In this document: piece by piece, positions 1 to 7,215 of the stretch | How the letters are laid out: every line of letters begins with the position of its first letter | How positions within the stretch are numbered: the first letter of the stretch is position 1 | Source of the DNA: Butyrivibrio sp. | GTDB taxonomy: Bacteria; Bacillota; Clostridia; Lachnospirales; Lachnospiraceae | Direction: 5' to 3' | Length of the DNA stretch: 48,945 bases | Assembly (NCBI GenBank): GCA_015056655.1 | Contig: SVFV01000026.1 | Coordinates: forward strand, 1-48,945 | Program-made: the position numbers and the translations under genes | The notes under the pieces: model-generated | What the model was told of the DNA's origin: nothing | The model's database searches: none | What the model saw: the letters and a program-made list of their open reading frames with translations, nothing else

Positions 1-75
1 ACAAACACCGCGCACCCGCATAGCGGGTGGTTGATATTTCGCACGCTTCGCGAGCTCAACTGGGTCACGACCCAT
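1..75. repeat. Hairpin-rich intergenic element, cut by window edge
   Basis: Gene-free left edge. It has a perfect 7-bp hairpin at 13-29 (CACCCGC, loop ATA, GCGGGTG) and a palindrome at 61-74 (TGGGTC-AC-GACCCA). A smaller GCT/AGC pairing lies between them. No open reading frame is visible. It could be a dispersed intergenic repeat or the end of a structured RNA that starts outside the window; the sequence alone does not decide. Confidence 0.35.
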
Positions 76-110
76 AAAAAAACAGAGAGCATCGATATCA
101 ACGCTCTCTG
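76..110 (-). terminator. Rho-independent terminator after tRNA-Ser
   Basis: On the minus strand an 8-bp stem (CAGAGAGC with GCTCTCTG, plus positions 83-90 and 103-110) is followed directly by a run of seven T (plus A-run 76-82). It lies 14 bases past the tRNA 3' end, so it should end the tRNA-Ser transcript. Confidence 0.8.
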
Positions 111-123
111 ATAAATAATTCAA

Positions 124-211
124 CGGAGAAAGAGGGATTTGAACCCTCGCACCGCGTGAACGGTCTACACCCTTAGCAGGGGCGCCTCTTCAGCCACTTG
201 AGTATTTCTCC
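124..211 (-). tRNA. tRNA-Ser (anticodon GCT)
   Basis: An 88-base tRNA on the minus strand. The 7-bp acceptor stem is GGAGAAA (205-211) with TTTCTCC (125-131), followed by discriminator G at 124, the serine identity base. The T-arm contains GGTTCAAATCC. A long variable arm, typical of class II tRNAs, is present. The anticodon loop CTGCTAA gives anticodon GCT (plus 175-177), reading AGC/AGU. CCA is not encoded. It is flanked by its own promoter and terminator and so is probably a single-gene transcript. Confidence 0.93.
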
Positions 212-281
212 ATGTCTGAAACCTCTACCAAATGGTATTTGGTTTTATTCGTCAGAGCTTAATATCTCTAACGCAAAAGTT

Positions 282-310
282 ATTATACAAAGACATTGAA
301 GCCTTGTCAA
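282..310 (-). promoter_or_regulatory. Consensus sigma-A promoter for tRNA-Ser
   Basis: Minus strand: exact -35 TTGACA (305-310), 17-base spacer, exact -10 TATAAT (282-287). Transcription should start near 275, giving a leader of about 64 bases before the mature tRNA at 211. No other minus-strand gene lies between it and the terminator at 76-110. Confidence 0.85.
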
Positions 311-327
311 CACATCTTTCGCGATTC

Positions 328-885
328 TTATTTGTTTTCTGTGTTGAATTCCTTAATAGCTGTCTCGTAAAGGTTTGCGCCTGTGCTGTCTATTACAACT
401 ATTGCAGGAAAATCCACAACCTTAAGCTTTCTGATTGCCTCGGTTCCTAGATCATCATAAGCCACAACTTCAGACTCAGTAATGGTTTTAGATAAAAGAG
501 CTCCTGCTCCTCCAATTGCAGCAAGGTAAACTGCGCCATTTCTTACAATTGCATCTATTACTTCCTTAGATCTTTTTCCTTTTCCAATCATGCCCTTAAG
601 TCCAAGGTCGAGAAGCCTTGGTGCATATTTATCCATTCTGCTGGCTGTTGTAGGACCTGCAGAGCCTATAGGACGGCCTTCTCTTGCAGGTGAAGGTCCC
701 ATATAGTAAATTACATTTCCATTTACATCAACAGGAAGGCTCTCGCCGTTATCCAGGGCTTCCTTCATTCTCTTATGGGCAGCATCTCTAGCAGTGTATA
801 TGGTTCCTGTTATGTAAACCATATCACCGCTCTTAAGTTTCTTTATTGTCTCTTCGTCAAAAGGTGCACTAATTCTATATTCCAT
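328..885 (-). CDS. Fumarate hydratase / tartrate dehydratase, beta subunit
   Basis: 185 residues matching the C-terminal (beta) half of class I, oxygen-sensitive fumarases and L-tartrate dehydratases, which reversibly hydrate fumarate to malate. Family-typical stretches are visible: a start resembling EYRISAPFDEE, the GDMVYITG segment, the YMGPSPAREGRPIGSAGPTT region, and the GAVYLAAIGGAGAL segment. The start is placed at the inner ATG (883-885), which has GAGAGG at proper spacing, instead of an ATG 11 codons upstream. It follows the alpha subunit by about 53 bases on the same strand; the two chains form one enzyme. Fumarase and tartrate dehydratase cannot be told apart from sequence alone; fumarase is more likely in this kind of anaerobe. 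Confidence 0.9.
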   Translation of the reverse strand: MEYRISAPFDEETIKKLKSGDMVYITGTIYTARDAAHKRMKEALDNGESLPVDVNGNVIYYMGPSPAREGRPIGSAGPTTASRMDKYAPRLLDLGLKGMIGKGKRSKEVIDAIVRNGAVYLAAIGGAGALLSKTITESEVVAYDDLGTEAIRKLKVVDFPAIVVIDSTGANLYETAIKEFNTENK

Positions 886-938
886 TACAAATCCTCTCGG
901 GTAATAATCTAATAGCAAAATCCGTATTTCAAAAAAGA

Positions 939-1781
939 TTACAAAACTACTTTGCGATGTCTGTTAACGTGGCAGCAAATATTAACTGCTACAGGAAGTC
1001 CTGCAATGTGAGTAGCGTAGGTGTTGATGTTAACTGCAAGGGCTGTTACTCTTCCTCCAAGCCCTCCGGGTCCTATGCCTGTACTGTTTATTCTGGAAAG
1101 GACCTCCTCTTCCATCTTAGCTACATATTCTATATCTGAATGCTTTCCTACTTCTCTTGTGAGAGCTTCCTTTGCCATAAGCGCACACTTCTCGAATGTT
1201 CCCCCGATTCCTACGCCTACTACCATGGGCGGGCAGGCATTGGGGCCAGCATCCTTTACAGCCTGAACTATGGCATCTTTTACGCCATCTTCGCCATCAG
1301 CAGGCTTGAGCATAAATACTCTGCTCATGTTCTCACTTCCAAAACCCTTAGGAGCTATGGTGATTTCTATTTCCTCGCCAGGAACGATATCATAATGAAT
1401 TACTGCGGGAGTATTATCCTTTGTGTTTTCCCTGATAAGAGGATCCTTAACGACTGATTTTCTAAGGTAGCCTTCTGTATATCCTCGTCTAACGCCCTCG
1501 TTTACAGCATCAGAGATATTGTCTCCTTCTATATGAACATCCTGTCCAATCTTTATAAAAAACACAGCCATTCCTGTATCCTGACAGATTGGAATTGTAT
1601 CCTTGTCTGCAATGGCAAGGTTTTCTTCAAGCTGTGTAAGAATCTGCTTTCCAAGAGGTGATTTTTCCGTCTTTTTAGCGTTTTCAAGAGCAAGCTTCAT
1701 GTCAGGCGAAAGTCTGTGGTTTGCCTCTATGCACAGATTACGCACTGCTTCAGTAATTTCAGATGAGTTAATAGTTCTCAA
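939..1781 (-). CDS. Fumarate hydratase / tartrate dehydratase, alpha subunit (Fe-S)
   Basis: 280 residues, the [4Fe-4S]-binding alpha chain of a two-subunit class I fumarase. The expected cluster ligands are visible: Cys66 in PICQDTG, Cys183 in NACPPM, and a Cys-Cys pair at 269-270 in NICCH. The glycine-rich GIGPGGLGG stretch (about 235-243) is also family-typical. The start is TTG (1779-1781), preceded by a strong GGAGG six bases upstream; no better ATG exists nearby. The beta subunit follows directly, so the pair forms a small operon. The enzyme should be cytoplasmic and inactivated by oxygen, consistent with an anaerobe. Confidence 0.92.
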   Translation of the reverse strand: MRTINSSEITEAVRNLCIEANHRLSPDMKLALENAKKTEKSPLGKQILTQLEENLAIADKDTIPICQDTGMAVFFIKIGQDVHIEGDNISDAVNEGVRRGYTEGYLRKSVVKDPLIRENTKDNTPAVIHYDIVPGEEIEITIAPKGFGSENMSRVFMLKPADGEDGVKDAIVQAVKDAGPNACPPMVVGVGIGGTFEKCALMAKEALTREVGKHSDIEYVAKMEEEVLSRINSTGIGPGGLGGRVTALAVNINTYATHIAGLPVAVNICCHVNRHRKVVL

Positions 1782-1813
1782 AGTATTCCTCCATACCTAA
1801 AATAACGCCTTAC

Positions 1814-1844
1814 CCAAAGGACCAGCCACCTGCCAGTCCTTTGG
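1814..1844 (-). terminator. Possible terminator hairpin between HIT gene and fumarase
   Basis: A 9-bp perfect stem, CCAAAGGAC with GTCCTTTGG, with a 13-base loop lies just after the HIT gene. On minus the downstream sequence is only loosely T-rich (GCGTTATTTTAG), so termination may be weak or factor-dependent. Confidence 0.45.
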
Positions 1845-1864
1845 ATAAAGCGATTGTGTCAAAT

Positions 1865-2275
1865 TCAGAATTTCAAGTTTTCGCACAGAGCCTTAAGTTC
1901 CTCTGCATCAGGTGATGTGGGATTCCACAAAATGTGCTGTCCATCATCCTTATATCTGGGAATCAGATGAAGATGGAAATGGTTTACTGTTTGGCCTGCT
2001 GCCTCGCCATTGTTCTGAACAAGGTTAAGACCATCTGCTGAAAGCTTATCAACAAGCACCTTTGAAAGCTTCTTTGCAAGCTTCATAGCATCTGCTGCTG
2101 TCTCTTCAGGAAGCTCAAACAGATTAGCATAATGCTCTTTGGGTAAAATAAGGCAATGTCCCTTTGTAGCGGGGCCATTATCTAAAATAACATTGAACTT
2201 ATCATCCTCATAAATCGAATTAGTAGCAAACTCTCCGTTTGCAAGCTTACAGAAAATGCAATTTGAATCCTTCAT
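1865..2275 (-). CDS. HIT family nucleotide-binding hydrolase
   Basis: 136 residues. HIT proteins are small cytoplasmic dimers that hydrolyse dinucleoside polyphosphates or nucleotidyl conjugates. The histidine triad HFHLHLIPR is near residues 96-104, and an N-terminal CxxC (Cys6, Cys9) likely binds zinc as in many Firmicute Hit proteins. The start is chosen at the second ATG (2273-2275): it overlaps the rhomboid stop codon as ATGA and has GGAGG seven bases upstream. An ATG two codons earlier sits directly on that ribosome site. The overlap implies translational coupling to the rhomboid gene. The true substrate is unknown. Confidence 0.9.
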   Translation of the reverse strand: MKDSNCIFCKLANGEFATNSIYEDDKFNVILDNGPATKGHCLILPKEHYANLFELPEETAADAMKLAKKLSKVLVDKLSADGLNLVQNNGEAAGQTVNHFHLHLIPRYKDDGQHILWNPTSPDAEELKALCENLKF

Positions 2276-2925
2276 ACCCATTCCTCCATTGTGTATTGTT
2301 TTCTTCCTATTAAAGTAATCAAAACGGTAATAATGATCCCGCCTAAAAGGCCGCCAAAATGCGCTGCACCGTTTATCGTATTATCTGCGTATCCGCTATA
2401 TAAATTAAGCGCTACAACTGCTGCCATCCTTGGGATGATGGTGGACCCTTTTAGTTTTAGACGTTTCCTTCCAAAAAATAGAATCACTACTGCTGCGCCA
2501 GTTACACCAAAGACTGCTCCGCTGGCTCCAACTGAAACGCTGTATTCATCAAGCAGCATGTCCCATCCTATGGAAACGACATTCCCTATCAGACCTGAGA
2601 AAAAGTACATTATCAAATATGCTATGTGTCCCAGATCATGCTCTACATAAGCTCCAAGAGCTAAAAGGCAAACCATATTACTAAATATGTGTTCCACCGA
2701 GCCATGCATGAACATGCTGGTTATCATTCTGTAATATTCATGATCAAAAAGGACAGCAAAGGATTCCACTCCATACAGATTATAAACATCTACCCTGTGA
2801 AATATCATATAGATAAATATCAGCATATTGCATATTATCAATGCTATAGTCACATATGCGCTCTTGTATATCCTACTCTGCATTTCCCAGAAGGAATCGT
2901 TAAATCTATTATCCTGTTCTTCCAA
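2272..2925 (-). CDS. Rhomboid family intramembrane serine protease
   Basis: 217 residues with about six hydrophobic segments. Rhomboids cleave transmembrane substrates inside the membrane with a Ser-His dyad. The nucleophile is Ser135 in GASGAVFG and the histidine is His189 in GAAHFGG; the oxyanion motif HxxxN is seen at His79-Asn83. The annotated start is TTG, three bases after the upstream stop and with no clear ribosome binding site, so translation may depend on coupling; an internal ATG at codon 15 (2881-2883) is an alternative. It overlaps the HIT gene downstream by four bases. The substrate cannot be inferred. Confidence 0.9.
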   Translation of the reverse strand: MEEQDNRFNDSFWEMQSRIYKSAYVTIALIICNMLIFIYMIFHRVDVYNLYGVESFAVLFDHEYYRMITSMFMHGSVEHIFSNMVCLLALGAYVEHDLGHIAYLIMYFFSGLIGNVVSIGWDMLLDEYSVSVGASGAVFGVTGAAVVILFFGRKRLKLKGSTIIPRMAAVVALNLYSGYADNTINGAAHFGGLLGGIIITVLITLIGRKQYTMEEWV

Positions 2926-2927
2926 AT

Positions 2928-3929
2928 TTATTTAAAATCAAACAGCTGATCCATATTTCTCAGCAGCTTGAAATCTCCTTTCATTTTCAGATTCCCCTCC
3001 ATGAAAGCTCTCTGGAAGGTCATCCTTCCGGAAATAATCTGATCAAGTACTGATGTATTCATAGATACATGAACATCAAAGCTTGAGGATTCACCTTCCT
3101 TACACTCAAGATTCTGGTTATCCACGCGAATAAGAATATCTTTATCCTTAGTCTGATCTATAAGTGTGATCTGGTAAACAGCATGAAGGCTGGCTACAGG
3201 CTTAAAGCTATTTTTAAGTCTCTCTATGTAATCCTCTGTTTTTCCAACTGCCTGCTCTTTATCCATCTTGTCTCTGAAAATGCTGGACAGCTCCTGGATA
3301 TCCTTCTTCTGAGTCTGCACATATTCATCATTTGAAACATAGCGAGAAAGCTGCTCAGTTTCCTGCGGAGTAAGGTCTGTTATCTTGGTGATAGCTACGG
3401 TATTTTTTACCGCCTGATTACTTGCAGGAAGTGATTCCATCTTCTGGTTCATGTTCCTGTAGATGTTCTCAGCCTTCTTCTCGATGAGCTTCTGATAGCT
3501 CTCTGTACGCTCAAAGGTAGCTGTATCAGCAATATATCCGCAGATTCCATCCAGAGGAATTCCGCCAAGAGTCTCCCATGCAGACTGAAGTTCTGTCATT
3601 CCCTCACGTTCGCCATGGGTTGTTGACATAACTACGGGCGCCATATAAAGCTTTGTAAGCTTGTCCTTGTCTCCATAAAGCCAGCAGGCATCCAGGAATG
3701 AATGCATGTATCCGCCAACGCCAAACCACTCAACTGTAGACGCAAGGATTATGCCATCTGCATTCTTCAATGTACCTGGCAGCGCTGTTATTCCATTTTT
3801 CTGCTCAAACAGATTATATTGTTCGACCTGAACGTTGAGTTCCTTAAATACGTCTGTCATTTTGGAAAGAACAAGAAGTGTAGGGTCATCGATTATGCCC
3901 CTGCCCCCGTAGTAAATGTTTATTTTCAT
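2928..3929 (-). CDS. Flavodoxin/NADPH-FMN-reductase-like protein fused to SCP2-type domain
   Basis: 333 residues. Residues 1 to about 175 resemble the flavodoxin fold: a beta strand and YGGRG at the N terminus, then TVEWFGVGGYMHSFLDACW, which resembles the flavin-contact loop of NADPH-dependent FMN reductases. Residues about 225-333 resemble an SCP2 sterol-carrier-type domain, with the family-like segment ISGRMTFQRAFMEGNLKMKG near the C terminus. The start is the inner ATG (3927-3929) with GGAG upstream; another ATG lies five codons earlier. Function is unknown: probably a cytoplasmic flavoprotein whose second domain binds a hydrophobic ligand. It precedes the rhomboid gene by three bases, so the two are probably co-transcribed. 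Confidence 0.75.
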   Translation of the reverse strand: MKINIYYGGRGIIDDPTLLVLSKMTDVFKELNVQVEQYNLFEQKNGITALPGTLKNADGIILASTVEWFGVGGYMHSFLDACWLYGDKDKLTKLYMAPVVMSTTHGEREGMTELQSAWETLGGIPLDGICGYIADTATFERTESYQKLIEKKAENIYRNMNQKMESLPASNQAVKNTVAITKITDLTPQETEQLSRYVSNDEYVQTQKKDIQELSSIFRDKMDKEQAVGKTEDYIERLKNSFKPVASLHAVYQITLIDQTKDKDILIRVDNQNLECKEGESSSFDVHVSMNTSVLDQIISGRMTFQRAFMEGNLKMKGDFKLLRNMDQLFDFK

Positions 3930-3973
3930 ACCATTACTCTCCATACGAATAAAGAAAACTTAATCTGAAAATC

Positions 3974-3979
3974 ATTATA
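3974..3979 (-). promoter_or_regulatory. Extended -10 promoter for flavodoxin-rhomboid-HIT operon
   Basis: Minus strand reads TGATATAATG: exact TATAAT with an upstream TG, an extended -10. No convincing -35 is seen at 16-18 bases. It is 45 bases before the chosen start of the flavodoxin-SCP2 gene. Confidence 0.45.
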
Positions 3980-4029
3980 TCATAATTTGGACAGTATATT
4001 GTGGTAAGTAAACGCTACAACTAATATAT

Positions 4030-5322
4030 TTAGCGATATATAAATAAGCACTGGCCAAAAGCTATCTCATCATCAGGAATTATGACTGCCTTTTCGTTTG
4101 GTAAAAGTCTCTTACCATTAATGAAACAGCCATTTTTGCTATTTAAATCCTGAAGAAAAGCCTCGCCACTTTCTAACATTATTCTTGCATGTATTCGTGA
4201 AACTGTCGGATCCTTTATTACTACATCCGCCATGTCAGGGCTTTTCCCGATAGTTATAGGTAGTTTATCAAGAGAAATATTCTGACTGCATCCCTTATTT
4301 ATGCTATAGAGCTTGCGAAGTGTCACGTTGCTCTCTGAACCAAGAAAAACCGTTTCTTCACAATCCTCCTCCACTTCCTGATAACTTTCCGCTACTACAG
4401 GAGTATTAATCACATAGTCTTTCTCGTAATCTTCCTCATCATCCTCAGCATCTTCGTCATCTACATACCCTTCATCCTTTTTCCTTTTCAATTTGCCTCC
4501 CAATCCGCTCTGCAAAAGAGAAATAAGAGACATCATCACACAAAGCATTAATATGGAAATATCCAATATGTTTTCCTCAAGAGTAAGAATGTACATTACT
4601 CTTATATACCAAAGGGCTCCTGCCACCAATGCAAAAAGAATAGAAAGAAGGATACTAACCTTAGAAGGTATGCGTATTTTTACAACTCTTCGTTCTACTA
4701 CTTCTCCATCTTTGTCGTCCTCTTCATCGCCATAAGCTTCGTATTCTCCTATGACATGGGGTTCAACGCATTCGCAGTATTCCCTGGGTTCATCATTATC
4801 ATCAAACAGAATTGAACCCAGAGCAGTTGAGTAATTTCCATTTCCATCAAGTATTGCCTCAGTTATCTTATAGGCAAACTCTACCGCCTTCTCGTCATCA
4901 GTATTAACAAGGTCCATTATCATTTCGCCAAATTCTATAGTCTCCTCATATTCTGGCAGATACAAAAAATAAAAATCTCCTGATGAGTTACTTTCAAAGA
5001 TGCACTGTGATTCCATCACTATTTTCTCGTCGTCAAGGAAATAGCCAGAAAGTCTCTCAGAAACACCTACAAGTGCCTTAACTAAGCTCCTTAACTTTTC
5101 ATAAGATAGTTTTCCATGCCCATAGCGATTATTAAGACTCTGCTTAGAATCTATTTCATAATAAAAGAAGGGATGTCCATCTACCCTTCTTACACCAAAA
5201 GGAATTATCCCCTCAATATGGTTGCTTTCAAGCATCATGTACTCATATTTTCCCAGATCCATACCCTCGGCATCCAGAACCAGATAATTATGAGAACCAT
5301 CTCTGTCATATTGTATATTCAT
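4030..5322 (-). CDS. FHA-domain membrane protein (DUF6382-like N terminus)
   Basis: 430 residues. The N-terminal ~190 residues resemble the uncharacterised DUF6382-type domain found with FHA domains in Clostridia. Two hydrophobic segments lie around 220-275, followed by an acidic linker. Residues about 345-430 form an FHA domain: IGKSPDMADVVI, then SRIHARI, then LNSKNGCFING, which are the phosphothreonine-binding loops. FHA domains read Ser/Thr phosphorylation, so the protein may link kinase signalling to the pilus. It is the last gene of the Tad operon, six bases after the second TadE-like gene. Confidence 0.8.
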   Translation of the reverse strand: MNIQYDRDGSHNYLVLDAEGMDLGKYEYMMLESNHIEGIIPFGVRRVDGHPFFYYEIDSKQSLNNRYGHGKLSYEKLRSLVKALVGVSERLSGYFLDDEKIVMESQCIFESNSSGDFYFLYLPEYEETIEFGEMIMDLVNTDDEKAVEFAYKITEAILDGNGNYSTALGSILFDDNDEPREYCECVEPHVIGEYEAYGDEEDDKDGEVVERRVVKIRIPSKVSILLSILFALVAGALWYIRVMYILTLEENILDISILMLCVMMSLISLLQSGLGGKLKRKKDEGYVDDEDAEDDEEDYEKDYVINTPVVAESYQEVEEDCEETVFLGSESNVTLRKLYSINKGCSQNISLDKLPITIGKSPDMADVVIKDPTVSRIHARIMLESGEAFLQDLNSKNGCFINGKRLLPNEKAVIIPDDEIAFGQCLFIYR

Positions 5323-5328
5323 TTCTTT

Positions 5329-5805
5329 CTAGCCTTTCTTAGTCACTTTTTTACCCAAATCCACAAATCTTTTTATCCTCCGCAAACCCTTTGGGGCATT
5401 ATGCCTTTTTGCGCTTCCTCGTTCACCAGCTTCAAAAACACCAGGTATATCCTTATAGTAGCCAAATAATCCTCGTGGTTTCAGGCTGACCTTTCCATCT
5501 ACAGTTATCTTTTTTTTCTGTTCCGATGCCTTAATTTGCGGCTTATCACATCCAAAATATCTCCCGGCTATCTGCCTGTCTGCTTTATCTTCAACATATT
5601 CTGCTCCATTTTCATAACCCTGACTTTTGGAAAAGATTGATGCCCTAAAGCCAAGAATATATACGTCCTGAGAGAGAATGCATCTTGCATAGGCAAAGAA
5701 CGCAAGATAAATAATCAAAGCTATTGCAAAAGTCGCAGCAGGTACAATAAATGCAGCTTCCACACTCATGTAAGCCGGAAGTCTTCGTTTAACCAAAGCT
5801 CGCAA
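5329..5805 (-). CDS. TadE-like pseudopilin / pilus assembly protein
   Basis: 158 residues with the TadE layout: a short basic N terminus, then a hydrophobic helix beginning MSVEAAFIVPA (about residues 13-35), then a soluble extracytoplasmic part. The SVEAA-type sequence resembles the processing and assembly region of minor pilins. The start is TTG (5803-5805), overlapping the preceding peptidase gene by 17 bases; AGGGGTG upstream could be the ribosome site. Part of the Tad operon; probably a minor pilin or assembly subunit at the cell surface. Confidence 0.65.
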   Translation of the reverse strand: MRALVKRRLPAYMSVEAAFIVPAATFAIALIIYLAFFAYARCILSQDVYILGFRASIFSKSQGYENGAEYVEDKADRQIAGRYFGCDKPQIKASEQKKKITVDGKVSLKPRGLFGYYKDIPGVFEAGERGSAKRHNAPKGLRRIKRFVDLGKKVTKKG

Positions 5806-6253
5806 AGCACATCACCCCTACTCCCATTGTTAAATAGGGCAGAAAAGCAAGGCGACTCCTTGCAGAGACTCTTCTTAAAACCAAAAGGATTATGCTTCCT
5901 GCCGAAGAAAACAGGAAAGATAGCATGATTGCAACTGACATATCACAAAAACCAAAAATCGGTCCCATGGAAAGTGCCATTAATCCATCTCCTGTTCCAA
6001 GCTCCATCCCCGTTATTGCTGACACTACAAGCATCATCGCTCCAGGGAGCATATTTGCAAACATAAGCTTTAATGAAAAATCACCCTGACTCCATAAATA
6101 CCCCGTATAAGCAATGGATAAAACCATCTCCGCAGCAGGGAAAAGAATTGGTATTTTCTTTTCCCGTAAATCCTCAAAGGAAGATGTCAGAAGAATAAGC
6201 ACTGCTGCCACTTTAAAAACTATTTCTATAAATAATCTGTTTTCTATTTCCAT
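5789..6253 (-). CDS. Prepilin peptidase (A24 family, TadV/CpaA type), first copy
   Basis: 154 residues, about five membrane helices. A24 peptidases cleave type IV prepilin leaders with two aspartates. The first is in FEDLREKKIP near residue 30; the second is in the GxGD motif, here GTGDG near residue 102. The short length lacks the N-methylation domain, as in TadV/CpaA. The start is the inner ATG at 6251-6253, with GAGGA at good spacing. It sits between two TadE-like genes. A second peptidase heads the operon (13328-13756). Confidence 0.82.
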   Translation of the reverse strand: MEIENRLFIEIVFKVAAVLILLTSSFEDLREKKIPILFPAAEMVLSIAYTGYLWSQGDFSLKLMFANMLPGAMMLVVSAITGMELGTGDGLMALSMGPIFGFCDMSVAIMLSFLFSSAGSIILLVLRRVSARSRLAFLPYLTMGVGVMCFASFG

Positions 6254-6279
6254 ATATTCCTCATTTCTATATTTCCGAA

Positions 6280-7215
6280 TTATCCACATTCACTGCAGGG
6301 ACGCCTTCCTGCTGCCTCTGAAATAGGCACAGTTCTGATACTTCTTTTTAATCCGCTGCAATTGGGATCAGAGTGATATTTATCTCCATAAGAAGTAATG
6401 TAAACATTAGTGCTTCCCCTGCTTCCACAGTGTTCACATGGATAATATTTCTTTCTATCTTTATTTCTTTTAGATGAGACACTACTCTTTGGGACAGACG
6501 TTACCTTTATTTTCAGGTGAGTACAGCTAAGACTCCTATGGTAAACACTTCCACTTTCGGTAATGTATACGAGTTCTTCCGACTCCTCTTTATCTGCTCC
6601 CTTAGAGCTGTCTGGATCATAGCCAGTCATCCCATGCCCGTAAAACCTGCTCTCCATTCCAAAATCAGTAAAGCCAGCTATTCCAAACATAGGATGCACC
6701 TTGTATGAAGCTATGATGTCAATTATGTCTCCATCAGAATTTAAAGCCGATTCCTTAAATGAAATTCCTCCGCCTCCTCCAACAATTGGGCTTTTTTCAA
6801 GATAATCATCTCCAAGGTACGACTTTACCTTTTGGGATGCGTAAACAGACGACGCTACTCCTCTTGCTGTGTCCCCTAAAATAGCTTTCGTCGTCTTTTC
6901 GTCAGCCATTCTTGTATAGGCTGATGTTTCTGCTATCTGCATTCCCGTCTGATGCAGGGCTGCCTCCATGTCACATTGGAGTTTTAGTATGTCGAAGGCT
7001 CCGATTACATTTACAAAGAAAAATATAAAGATTGGTAATACAATAGAGGCCTCCACAGTGACTGAAGCAGCCGGTGACAGCCTTTTCCCTGTCTTTGCCC
7101 GGAGAAGCAAGTCCTTTCTCATGCATCTTATTATTTTGATTTCCTTAAAATGTTTCATCTGTTTGAAAAAGGCTGTTACCGACTGCTCCAGCTTTCTAAA
7201 ATCTCTCATATCCAT
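6280..7215 (-). CDS. TadE-like protein with two C-terminal His/Cys modules
   Basis: 311 residues. A basic N terminus precedes a TadE-type helix (VTVEASIVLPIFIFFF, about 50-75), so the rest should lie outside the membrane. The C-terminal third contains two similar modules: VYIT-x2-G, YH, Cys-x2-L, and a closing Cys-x2-Cys-Gly (PCEHCG and PCSECG). The spacing resembles small zinc-binding modules, including the Ada-type cysteine fold; metal binding is inference. It overlaps the DUF5702-like gene by 20 bases. The pair of metal-type modules on a TadE-like subunit is unusual. Confidence 0.65.
   Translation of the reverse strand: MDMRDFRKLEQSVTAFFKQMKHFKEIKIIRCMRKDLLLRAKTGKRLSPAASVTVEASIVLPIFIFFFVNVIGAFDILKLQCDMEAALHQTGMQIAETSAYTRMADEKTTKAILGDTARGVASSVYASQKVKSYLGDDYLEKSPIVGGGGGISFKESALNSDGDIIDIIASYKVHPMFGIAGFTDFGMESRFYGHGMTGYDPDSSKGADKEESEELVYITESGSVYHRSLSCTHLKIKVTSVPKSSVSSKRNKDRKKYYPCEHCGSRGSTNVYITSYGDKYHSDPNCSGLKRSIRTVPISEAAGRRPCSECG

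Noticed and set aside
957..1457. Plus-strand open frames across the fumarase genes
   Set aside because: They are antisense shadows of clearly conserved minus-strand proteins.
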